Assembly: GCA_964587855.1 (NCBI GenBank)
Contig: CAZPLT010000013.1
Location: 1 to 17,734 of the forward strand
Direction of reading: 5' to 3'
Source: WRCA01 sp964587855
Lineage (GTDB): Bacteria; Pseudomonadota; Alphaproteobacteria; Rs-D84
DNA: 17,734 nucleotides
Positions 7,262 to 14,388 of the stretch are shown one piece after another. The position numbers and the translations under genes are program-made. The notes below the pieces were generated by a model. It saw only the letters and a list, made by a program, of their open reading frames with translations. It had not been told where the DNA came from and did no database searches. Position 1 is the stretch's first letter. Each line of letters opens with the position of its first letter.

Positions 7262-8383
7262 ATGAGAAAATTATCAGCTTTATTTGCCCTTTTTTCTTTA
7301 CTATTTGTTTTTTCTGCAAATGCCGCGGAATATAATGCAACGCTGGTTGCAGATATGGATTCTGGCCGTGTTTTATATTCTGAAAATTCAAATGATTTAA
7401 ATTATCCTGCGTCTTTAACAAAAATTATGACGCTTTATTTGACCTTTGATGCGCTGGAACATGGTCGGTTGAAATTGGATGATTATTTAATAGTTTCAAA
7501 AAATGCAACAAATGCATCGCCTGTAAAATTGGGTCTGTCTGCTGGCAGCAAGATAAAGGTAGAAGATGCAATCAAAGCATTAGCGGTTCACAGTGCAAAT
7601 GATGTAGCGCTTGTGTTGGCAGAAAATTTAAAGGGAGGGAAAGAGGGTAATTTTGCTTCATTAATGACACAGGTTGCAAATCAAATTGGTTTATCAAAAA
7701 CAAACTTTGAAAATTCATCTGGATTGCCCGATGATGATCATCTGTCTAATGCGCGTGATATAGCTTTGATGAGTATGGCGGTTTACAAACATTTTCCACA
7801 GTATTGGAAATATTTTGGAATTAAAAGCTGGACTTATAACGGGCAGACTTATACGAATGGTAATCGTCTGTTGGGCAGCTACGGCGGCTGTGACGGAATG
7901 AAAACTGGATATACGAACAAGTCGCGGTATTCGCTGGTTGCGACAGCGACGCGCGATGGTCGGCATGTTATGGCAGTTGTCATGGGCGCGCAAAGCAAAG
8001 ATGTTCGCGCAAATGTTGCTACAAAAATGTTGGATAAAGGTTTTGGTTTGTTGGGCGTAAAAAATTCCGGCACAAAAATAATTTCCACACCAATTATTGA
8101 AAAGCATAAAAAGAAAATGGAAGCTTACAATAAGCCAATCAGCCAATCTGGCAGTTCGATAAAAAGTGGAAACTCCGGTGTTCAGTTTGGCGCATTTGCA
8201 TCGTCTGCGGCGGCCCAGGCTCAGATTGCAAAAGTGTTCAAGGCAACAGGCATAAAATCAGGCATAGAAACCTCGCCCAATGGAATGTTCCGTGTGCGTG
8301 CAACAAACATGTCAGAAAGTGTGGCGCAAAGCGCGTGCACGTCCGCAAAATCGCAATCAATAGATTGCTTTGTGTTTCGTTAA
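7262..8383 (+). CDS. dacA: D-alanyl-D-alanine carboxypeptidase (PBP5/6-type) with C-terminal SPOR domain
   Basis: Periplasmic penicillin-binding protein that trims the terminal D-Ala from peptidoglycan stem peptides. A signal peptide is clear (MRKLSALFALFSLLFVFSANA, cleavage around residue 21). The S11 active-site motifs are in order: SLTK (51-54, Ser51 nucleophile), SAN (111-113) and KTG (214-216). The usual PBP5 C-terminal beta domain and amphipathic anchor are replaced by a Lys-rich linker (about 280-305). After it comes a SPOR domain (about 306-373, opening GVQFGAFASSAAAQAQ), which in other proteins binds denuded septal glycan. That suggests action at the division site. Total length is 373 aa, complete. 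No ribosome-binding site precedes the ATG. It heads a group with recR, which follows after 1 nt. The exact paralogue (dacA, dacC or dacD) cannot be assigned; the symbol marks the family. Confidence 0.9.
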   Translation: MRKLSALFALFSLLFVFSANAAEYNATLVADMDSGRVLYSENSNDLNYPASLTKIMTLYLTFDALEHGRLKLDDYLIVSKNATNASPVKLGLSAGSKIKVEDAIKALAVHSANDVALVLAENLKGGKEGNFASLMTQVANQIGLSKTNFENSSGLPDDDHLSNARDIALMSMAVYKHFPQYWKYFGIKSWTYNGQTYTNGNRLLGSYGGCDGMKTGYTNKSRYSLVATATRDGRHVMAVVMGAQSKDVRANVATKMLDKGFGLLGVKNSGTKIISTPIIEKHKKKMEAYNKPISQSGSSIKSGNSGVQFGAFASSAAAQAQIAKVFKATGIKSGIETSPNGMFRVRATNMSESVAQSACTSAKSQSIDCFVFR

Positions 8384-8384
8384 A

Positions 8385-8969
8385 ATGAATCCGAAAATAG
8401 AAAAACTTATTAAACAATTTGCAAAACTGCCACGTGTTGGAAGCAGGGCGGCCCAGCGTATAGTTTTGGCATTACTGCAAGATAAAACTGGTCGCGCGTC
8501 CGCATTGGCGGCGGCTTTGAACGACGCCGCGGAAAAAATTCATCCTTGTCCTGTATGTGGTTGTCTGACAGATAATGTTTGTGAGTTTTGCAATGATTCG
8601 TCGCGCGCTAATGGAAAGCTGTGCATTGTTCGCGATTTGGGGGATGTTTGGACGCTTGAAAAATCGGGAATATTTCGTGGTCGTTATCATGTGATTGGCG
8701 GATTATTATCTGGTATTTCTGGTATGACCCCCGAAGATTTAAATATATCAAATTTATCATCGCGAATTAAAAATGAAAAAATAACGGAAATAATTTTTGC
8801 CTTGCCCAATACGGTTGAGGGTAAAACCACCCAACATTACATAATGTCGGTTATTGGTGATGTCGTGATGTTTTCTGAATTAGCGTCTGGTGTTCCATTG
8901 GGCGGTGATTTGGATTATATTGATGATGGCACTTTATCAATTGCATTTGGGGAAAGAAAAAAAATATGA
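8385..8969 (+). CDS. recR: Recombination mediator protein RecR
   Basis: RecR works with RecO (and RecF) to load RecA at single-strand gaps. The 194 aa contain a helix-hairpin-helix region with LPRVGSRAAQR (15-25). A four-cysteine zinc finger follows (Cys55, Cys58, Cys66, Cys69; CPVCGC...CEFC), then a Toprim domain opening LCIVRDLGDVW. The C-terminus has LASGVPLGGDLDYIDDGTLS, the family's characteristic Walker-B-like end. The frame could be read from a TTG at 8370 inside dacA, but ATG 8385 gives the normal N-terminus (MNPKIEKLIKQFAKLP). It lies 1 nt after the dacA stop. No Shine-Dalgarno is present, so it probably relies on coupling to dacA. Its stop overlaps rsmA by 4 nt. Confidence 0.95.
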   Translation: MNPKIEKLIKQFAKLPRVGSRAAQRIVLALLQDKTGRASALAAALNDAAEKIHPCPVCGCLTDNVCEFCNDSSRANGKLCIVRDLGDVWTLEKSGIFRGRYHVIGGLLSGISGMTPEDLNISNLSSRIKNEKITEIIFALPNTVEGKTTQHYIMSVIGDVVMFSELASGVPLGGDLDYIDDGTLSIAFGERKKI

Positions 8970-9781
8970 ACGAAAAATTATTAAATCTTCCGCCCGTTGC
9001 AGAAATGATGCGTGATGCTGGTCTAGAGCCCAAAAAACAGTTTGGGCAAAATTTTTTATTTGATTTAAATTTAACACGAAAAATAGCGCGCAGCGTTCCG
9101 AGCATAGATGGTGCAACAATAATAGAGGTTGGCCCCGGCCCCGGTGGTTTAACACGTGCTTTGCTGGAATGCGGTGCGTCGCGAGTTATCGCAATTGAAA
9201 AAGACAAAACAACTCAACCAATTTTATCAAAAATCGCAGACGCCAGTGACAATCGTTTGGAAATAATTTATGGCGACGCAATGAAAATAAATGCGGAAAA
9301 GTTGGGGATTAAAAAGTACTCAATTTGTTCTAATTTGCCATACAATGTTGGAACCGAGTTATTGATTCAATGGCTGCATTTGATTGCTATATCCGATGGA
9401 CCTGGATCCCTGACACTGATGTTTCAACGCGAAGTTGCCCAAAGAATAATTGCAAAAGTAGGAGACAAACAATACGGACGTTTAAGTGTTTTGGTCAGTT
9501 TGGTTGCAAACGCAAAAATTTTATTTAATGTTCCAAATACGGCATTCTTTCCCGCGCCCAAGGTGCAATCTGCAGTTGTGCAAATAATCCCAAAATATTC
9601 AAAAATTTCATTGGAAAATATTGAACGATTAACGGCAAAACTGTTTGGTCAGCGGCGAAAAATGTTGCGTGGAATTATACCGGGGATTGATTGGGCACAT
9701 TTTGGGCTGGTGGGAACAGAACGGGCCGAAGAGTTAGCACCAGAAAAATTTGTAGAAATCGCAAGAGAAATTGTGGTATAA
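8966..9781 (+). CDS. rsmA: 16S rRNA (adenine1518/1519-N6) dimethyltransferase RsmA (KsgA)
   Basis: Dimethylates two adjacent adenines in the 3' helix of 16S rRNA late in 30S assembly, using S-adenosylmethionine. Over 271 aa: the N-terminal KKQFGQNFLFD block (23-33), SAM-binding motif I IEVGPGPGGLTRAL (53-66), IEKD (77-80, motif II acidic residue), the GDA of motif III (103-105), and motif IV SNLPYNVGTEL (122-132), the NLPY target-base motif. The C-terminal domain has FFPAPKVQSAV and FGQRRKMLRG, both typical. Length is normal. The start overlaps recR by 4 nt (ATGA), and kefB follows after 26 nt. Mutants in this enzyme are known to give kasugamycin resistance. Confidence 0.96.
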   Translation: MNEKLLNLPPVAEMMRDAGLEPKKQFGQNFLFDLNLTRKIARSVPSIDGATIIEVGPGPGGLTRALLECGASRVIAIEKDKTTQPILSKIADASDNRLEIIYGDAMKINAEKLGIKKYSICSNLPYNVGTELLIQWLHLIAISDGPGSLTLMFQREVAQRIIAKVGDKQYGRLSVLVSLVANAKILFNVPNTAFFPAPKVQSAVVQIIPKYSKISLENIERLTAKLFGQRRKMLRGIIPGIDWAHFGLVGTERAEELAPEKFVEIAREIVV

Positions 9782-9807
9782 AATCGATCGGGGACGGAGA
9801 GAAAATT

Positions 9808-11511
9808 ATGAGCACATCTATCTTTATATTTTTGGGAATTTTATTCTTGCTGGTTTTTTTATTAAAACTGGTAAGGGTTGGGACAATGTTGGCCTTTTTG
9901 GCGGCGGGTATTATTGCCGGACCTTATATATTAAACCTGTGGCAAATTTCTGAAAATTGGGCGTTTTTAGGTGAAATAGGAATAATGTTTTTATGGTTTG
10001 TTATTGGTTTGGAATTAAGCATAAAACGTTTGTGGAGTTTACGAAAAAATATATTTGGTTTTGGTGCGGCCCAGGTAATGATGGTTGCTATAATATTGTT
10101 TCCAATTTTGTTTGGGATAACCGCATGGACATTGATGGGCTCGGTAATGGTTTCTTTGATGTTGGCTATGTCCAGTACTTCGGGTGATATGCAAATTTTA
10201 GCGGACAGAAACGAATTACAAACTAATGTTGGTCGTCAAACTTTTTCTATTTTATTGTTCCAAGATTTATTATCAATTCCCTTGCTTGCTATGTTGCCAA
10301 TATTTGTGGGGCATGGATTTAATTTTGGTGCAGAAGTAATCGATGTGTTGGTAATGTCTGGCGGACTTGTTCTGGGTGTGATTATAGTTGGACGATTTTT
10401 ATTGAATCCATTAATGCGTTTAGTTGTTCGTTCAAAATCAAAAGAAGCCTTTTTGCTGGTGATATTGTTAAACATAGTTTTATGGGCAGTAGTGTTTCGT
10501 TATTTGGGTCTGCCGCCGGCAATTGGCGCGTTCTTGGCTGGAATGTTATTTAGCGAAACTGTTTATCGTCACCAGGTCCAGGCGGATATTCAACCATATC
10601 AAATGTTGTTTTTGGCATTCTTCTTTATCGCTTTGGGATTGGGAATGGATGTCCCATCACTTATAAATAATTGGTGGATAGTTGCACTGGGCGTTGTTGG
10701 ATTAATAGTTATAAAATTTACGGCAATTTATATCGTTGCACGTGTTAGGCATGTATCAAGCCGCGAATCATTTTTTATAGCATTGGTTCTGGCCCAGGGC
10801 GGGGAATTTGGTTTGTTGATTTTACAAACTATGAAAGCAAGTGGAATCCATGCTATACCAGCTGGGGATGGCGAAATATTGACCGCAATCATTGTCGTAT
10901 CAATAATGATAACACCGATATTGATTAGCATATATGATCTAGCAAGCCGCAGTGGAAAACTGTTTGGAAATAAAAATTTTACAAAACCGGATAGTTCTGA
11001 ATTAAAGCCAGAGGTTATAATTTGTGGATTTGGTCGTGTGGGTCAAACAATTGCACAAATGATGGAATCACAAAAAATTCCTTATGCTGCCATAGATTCT
11101 AATATCGATGCAGTTATATCTGCACAAAAAGCTGGATATAATGTTTTCTTTGGTGACACAACAAATGAAACAGTCTTAGAAGAAATTGGTTTAGCCCCCA
11201 GACATACGAAAGCTTTGGTTGTTGCTTTGAATAATGCGGCAGTTGCAAAAAGAACTATACGGGCAGCACGCGAGATAATGCCACATGTACGTGTTTTTGC
11301 TCGTGTCAGAAATGTTAAAGAATCTGAAGATCTGCAAAGCGAAGGCAAACTAATCACATTGCCAGAAACCATAGAATCCAGCTTTGTTTTAGGTAAAGAA
11401 GTTTTGGAATCGTTGGGAATCAAAGACAAAAATATATCAAGTTTATTGGGTGCACTTCGCCGTGATAATTACCATGCTTTGTGTTCTGATAAAAATTGTG
11501 GGGGACATTAA
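9808..11511 (+). CDS. CPA2-family monovalent cation:proton antiporter (KefB/KefC-type) with TrkA-N domain
   Basis: Inner-membrane exchanger of the CPA2 family, probably K+/H+ (or Na+/H+), with a cytosolic nucleotide-binding regulatory domain. Start ATG 9808 has GGAGAG about 6 nt upstream; the in-frame ATG at 9691 lies inside rsmA and adds a non-homologous stretch. Over 567 aa about 12 membrane helices cover residues 4-380. They carry SSTSGDMQIL (122-131), the ion-binding-site region LFQDLLSIP (150-158) and AQGGEFGLL (329-337). The TrkA-N (RCK) domain starts near 401 with CGFGRVGQ (406-413, GxGxxG NAD(H)-binding loop) and ends near 515. There is no TrkA-C domain and no glutathione-regulation partner (KefF/KefG) nearby, so KefC-like gating is not assured. 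It is the last gene before a strong terminator. Confidence 0.87.
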   Translation: MSTSIFIFLGILFLLVFLLKLVRVGTMLAFLAAGIIAGPYILNLWQISENWAFLGEIGIMFLWFVIGLELSIKRLWSLRKNIFGFGAAQVMMVAIILFPILFGITAWTLMGSVMVSLMLAMSSTSGDMQILADRNELQTNVGRQTFSILLFQDLLSIPLLAMLPIFVGHGFNFGAEVIDVLVMSGGLVLGVIIVGRFLLNPLMRLVVRSKSKEAFLLVILLNIVLWAVVFRYLGLPPAIGAFLAGMLFSETVYRHQVQADIQPYQMLFLAFFFIALGLGMDVPSLINNWWIVALGVVGLIVIKFTAIYIVARVRHVSSRESFFIALVLAQGGEFGLLILQTMKASGIHAIPAGDGEILTAIIVVSIMITPILISIYDLASRSGKLFGNKNFTKPDSSELKPEVIICGFGRVGQTIAQMMESQKIPYAAIDSNIDAVISAQKAGYNVFFGDTTNETVLEEIGLAPRHTKALVVALNNAAVAKRTIRAAREIMPHVRVFARVRNVKESEDLQSEGKLITLPETIESSFVLGKEVLESLGIKDKNISSLLGALRRDNYHALCSDKNCGGH

Positions 11512-11535
11512 AAAATTTAATAAATTAAAATAAAA

Positions 11536-11565
11536 AAAATGTCGCGGCATTGTCCGCGACATTTT
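11536..11565 (+). terminator. Terminator after the kefB-type gene
   Basis: A 12-bp inverted repeat: AAAATGTCGCGG pairs with CCGCGACATTTT around a six-base loop (CATTGT). A T-rich stretch follows and an A-run precedes. The A/T arms make it plausibly bidirectional. It lies 24 nt past the antiporter stop and ends the dacA-recR-rsmA-antiporter group. Confidence 0.85.
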
Positions 11566-11567
11566 GT

Positions 11568-11595
11568 TTGTGTTTTGGCTTTTTTTGTTTATAAT
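11568..11595 (+). promoter_or_regulatory. Candidate promoter of lspA-yidC
   Basis: A perfect TATAAT (11590-11595) stands 21 nt before the lspA ATG. The best -35 is the poor TTGTGT (11568-11573) at 16-nt spacing. Initiation would fall near 11602, just upstream of the Shine-Dalgarno AAAAGGA (11604-11610). Confidence 0.5.
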
Positions 11596-11616
11596 GCCCG
11601 CGGAAAAGGACAAATT

Positions 11617-12138
11617 ATGAAAAAATCAATATTATACTCTTTGCTGGTTATGTTTTTAGTTATTGTTTTGGATCAATTATCCAAGGGCGCATTATTATAT
11701 ATGATTTTGGGCAGTGTTCCACTTGGTGGGTCGTCTTTTCAATTGGTGCCTTATCCATATTTAATGTCGCATGTAACTGACTTTTTAAATTTGGTATTTA
11801 CTTGGAATCCTGGAACCAGTTTTTCATTGTTCCGTGCGCTTGGTGAAACTGCGCCACTGGTAATTATATTTTTAACGGGCGCAATTATTGGATTTTTGGG
11901 GTATCAATTATTTATCAGAAAAAATACCAAACTGGAAACAGTGGCACTGGCAATGATTACTGGTGGTGCACTGGGAAATTTAATAGATAGATTGCGTTTT
12001 GGCGCGGTTATAGATTTCTTGGATTTTCATGTTGGTGGATTACATTGGCCGGCATTTAATGTTGCGGATATTTGTATAAGTATTGGTGTGTGTTTATTTG
12101 TTTTAAGTTTGATTATTAATAAAAAAGGAAAAAAATAA
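11617..12138 (+). CDS. lspA: Lipoprotein signal peptidase (signal peptidase II)
   Basis: Inner-membrane aspartyl protease that cleaves the signal peptide of diacylated prolipoproteins; it is the target of globomycin. Start ATG 11617 follows AAAAGGA by 6 nt. A longer reading from 11539 would begin inside the upstream terminator and is rejected. The 173 aa have four membrane helices and the family signatures: LDQLSKG (18-24), WNPGTSFSLF (63-72), GGALGNLIDRLRFG (116-129, catalytic Asp124) and FNVADICISIG (147-157, catalytic Asp151). Length is normal. It is transcribed with yidC, which begins immediately after the stop. lspA is commonly next to ileS; here the partner is instead the membrane insertase. 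Confidence 0.95.
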   Translation: MKKSILYSLLVMFLVIVLDQLSKGALLYMILGSVPLGGSSFQLVPYPYLMSHVTDFLNLVFTWNPGTSFSLFRALGETAPLVIIFLTGAIIGFLGYQLFIRKNTKLETVALAMITGGALGNLIDRLRFGAVIDFLDFHVGGLHWPAFNVADICISIGVCLFVLSLIINKKGKK

Positions 12139-13701
12139 ATGGTTAAGTATTTAGAAAATAATTCTGGTTTTAATTCTTGGGCATCTGCCAGAAATTCGGA
12201 TGGGAAAAAATCAAAAATTTCTGGTTTTTTAGCTTGGGTGGCAATGTTTTTGCTTGCTTGGTGGGCGTTCAGTGTTTGGTTTGCACCAAAAAAGCAAACA
12301 GTTATTGATAACAAAGATCAGGTTGTTGTATCTGAAAAAGTTTCAAATGTTGCTGTGAAAAAAATAGATTCAGATAAATTGGATGTCAATGTTCAAGGTA
12401 TCAGAATTTCAAATATAGCACTGAAAGATTTTCCAGAAAAAATCCACGAAAAAGAACCAGTAAAATTGTTGTCCGGTGATAATGAATTTGTAGAGGTTGG
12501 ATTGCTGGCAAATGGTACAGCTGCGCCAAAAATGGATACAAATTGGTCATCAGGTTTGGTTATGAAATGGAGAAATTCTGATGGTGTTGATTTTTTACGT
12601 ACCATAGAAATAAAAGATTATATTATAACAATCAAAGATGAAATTAAAAATAATACTGGGCGTGATTTTTCTGTTTCCCCGTATGCACGAATTGTTCAAA
12701 ATGCAAAAAAGGATACAGCCGGAGTTTCAACTGGCTCGGTTGCATTTGCAGAAGAAAGAATAAAACGTGAATCTTGGAAATCTGTTCAGAAAAAATCCTA
12801 TGCTTGGACAACTTCATCAGGATTTACAGGGTTCGAAGAACAATATTGGCAGACAATTGTTTCCGTAAATTCTGCTGACCAAACGATAAAAATTCATCCG
12901 TTGTCAGACGGAAGGATTCAGGCAGAAACTTCGTCTGCTGCGGTTCAGATTCCAGCAAAACAATCGGTAACAATAACCACAAATTTATTTGCAGGTCCAA
13001 AAATTCAAAGCATTTTGAAATCAGGAACAACAGTAATCCCAGGTATAGATCAAACAATTGACTATGGCTGGTTTTGGTTTCTTGCGCGTCCATTTTTATG
13101 GTCTTTGAATGCGTTATATTCATTGGTGTTAAATTATGGTTTGGCAATTATCTTGTTGACTATTGGTATCAGAATTTTAATGTGGCCATTAACCAGAAAA
13201 TCTTTTGTTGGTATGGCAGCAATGCAAAAAATGCAGCCTGAAATGCAACGTCTGCAAAAACTGTATGCAAATGATAAAATGCGCCTGCAATCTGAAATGA
13301 TGTTGCTGTATAAAAACAGCAAAACTTCACCTATGTCAGGTTGCTTGCCAATGTTATTACAAATCCCAATCTTCTTTGCGTTGTATAAAGCATTGTTAAT
13401 AGCGGTGCCATTACGTCATGCTGGATTTTTATGGTTGCAAGATTTAGCGGTTATGGATCCATACTTTATTTTGCCGATATTGATGGGGCTTACTATGTGG
13501 TTACAACAACATATGCAAACATCAGCAACAAAAATAGATGGAAATGATCCGGCGGCTCAAACACAAAAAATGATGAAATGGATGCCGTTATTATTTACCG
13601 TATTATTTGCATGGATGCCATCAGGATTGGTTCTGTATTGGACAATTTCAAATATATTTGGAATTGGTCAAATGTGGTGGATTAAACGCGAAGCTAAATA
13701 A
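12139..13701 (+). CDS. yidC: Membrane protein insertase YidC
   Basis: Inserts inner-membrane proteins, alone or with SecYEG. Of 520 aa, the cytosolic N-terminus is unusually hydrophilic (1-27: Asn/Ser/Lys-rich) before the first membrane helix (about 28-48). A periplasmic beta-sandwich domain covers about 85-300. The conserved five-helix 60KD_IMP insertase core runs from about 320 to the end. In the core, TIGIRILMWPLTRKSF carries Arg345, equivalent to the groove arginine of E. coli YidC (IVRGIMYPLT). SPMSGCLPMLLQIPIFFALY and the C-terminal MPSGLVLYW are also typical. The ATG abuts the lspA stop, with AAGGA 9 nt upstream. It usually sits near rpmH-rnpA; here it does not. The C-terminus overlaps the convergent rsmE by 8 nt. 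Confidence 0.95.
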   Translation: MVKYLENNSGFNSWASARNSDGKKSKISGFLAWVAMFLLAWWAFSVWFAPKKQTVIDNKDQVVVSEKVSNVAVKKIDSDKLDVNVQGIRISNIALKDFPEKIHEKEPVKLLSGDNEFVEVGLLANGTAAPKMDTNWSSGLVMKWRNSDGVDFLRTIEIKDYIITIKDEIKNNTGRDFSVSPYARIVQNAKKDTAGVSTGSVAFAEERIKRESWKSVQKKSYAWTTSSGFTGFEEQYWQTIVSVNSADQTIKIHPLSDGRIQAETSSAAVQIPAKQSVTITTNLFAGPKIQSILKSGTTVIPGIDQTIDYGWFWFLARPFLWSLNALYSLVLNYGLAIILLTIGIRILMWPLTRKSFVGMAAMQKMQPEMQRLQKLYANDKMRLQSEMMLLYKNSKTSPMSGCLPMLLQIPIFFALYKALLIAVPLRHAGFLWLQDLAVMDPYFILPILMGLTMWLQQHMQTSATKIDGNDPAAQTQKMMKWMPLLFTVLFAWMPSGLVLYWTISNIFGIGQMWWIKREAK

Positions 13702-14353
13702 TTATTTTTGCAAGCGCGGCGACCGCTGCGGTTTCCGCGCGCAAAATTGTTTTTCCCAAAGAAATGGCAATTGCCCCAGACTTATCCAAAGTGGAAAATT
13801 CTGCTTGTGAAAAACCACCCTCGGGCCCGATTAAAACAGAATTATAGTTTTTTAGTCTTTTATCATTTTCTTTATCGTCATGTGCAAATCTTTCGTCTGC
13901 AAAAATTAAATCTTTTTTATCAAGTTCTGAAAATTTTATAGGTGGTAAAAGTTTTGGAATACTGTTGCGACCAGATTGTTCGGACGCTTCTATAATAATT
14001 TTTTCAATACGCCCCCATTTCGGGAAACGCTCGGTCGTGCGATCGGTTATAACGGGTTGTAATACAGCAACACCCATTTGTGTAGCAGCGTTCAACATTT
14101 CTTCCATTTTTGATTGTTTGATTGGGGCAAAGCAAAAAACAATTTTATTACTGGGGTCTGTATGTTTTGTTTTTTTTATTATATCCAGTGATTTATCGGT
14201 TACGGACGCTTCGTATTCAATACCATTATTAAATACCAGACATTTATCTGTGCGCATAACCCGCGTTAAATAATGGGATTGTTCGGGCAAAAGCGGTATT
14301 TTGCCGCCTATTTCTGGTTTATTGTTTATATAAATTCTGGGTAAGTTTTGCAT
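13694..14353 (-). CDS. rsmE: 16S rRNA (uracil1498-N3)-methyltransferase RsmE
   Basis: SPOUT-class (trefoil-knot) methyltransferase that modifies U1498 of 16S rRNA with S-adenosylmethionine. Over 219 aa: an N-terminal PUA-like region opening LPRIYI, with HYLTRVMR; KMEEMLNAATQMGV (82-95); EASEQSGR (122-129), a hallmark of the family; and the knot motifs IGPEGGFS (175-182) and LGKTILRAETA (199-209). ATG 14353 was chosen; a TTG two codons upstream is possible. No Shine-Dalgarno is seen. Divergent from the VirD4-type gene with 35 bp between starts, and convergent with yidC (8-nt overlap). Length is slightly short of the usual ~240 aa. Confidence 0.94.
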   Translation of the reverse strand: MQNLPRIYINNKPEIGGKIPLLPEQSHYLTRVMRTDKCLVFNNGIEYEASVTDKSLDIIKKTKHTDPSNKIVFCFAPIKQSKMEEMLNAATQMGVAVLQPVITDRTTERFPKWGRIEKIIIEASEQSGRNSIPKLLPPIKFSELDKKDLIFADERFAHDDKENDKRLKNYNSVLIGPEGGFSQAEFSTLDKSGAIAISLGKTILRAETAAVAALAKIII

Positions 14354-14381
14354 TATCAAACACCGATTTTTTTGATATAAT
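14353..14381 (+). promoter_or_regulatory. Candidate promoter of the VirD4-type gene
   Basis: TTATCA (14353-14358), a 17-nt spacer and a perfect TATAAT (14376-14381) fill the 35-bp divergent gap. Initiation about 7 nt downstream falls at 14388-14389, the ATG itself. No Shine-Dalgarno precedes that ATG, so the message may be leaderless. The -35 overlaps the rsmE start codon. Confidence 0.5.
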
Positions 14382-14388
14382 ATATTTA

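Noticed and set aside
7715..8146. 143-codon antisense frame within the dacA-type gene
   Set aside because: It lies wholly opposite a gene with clear motifs, has no recognisable domain and no ribosome-binding site.
9691..9807. 39-residue N-terminal extension of the antiporter inside rsmA
   Set aside because: It is the rsmA sequence in another frame, with no membrane character; ATG 9808 has a ribosome-binding site.
11539..11616. 26-residue N-terminal extension of signal peptidase II
   Set aside because: It would start within the upstream terminator hairpin and span the TATAAT box; ATG 11617 follows AAAAGGA.
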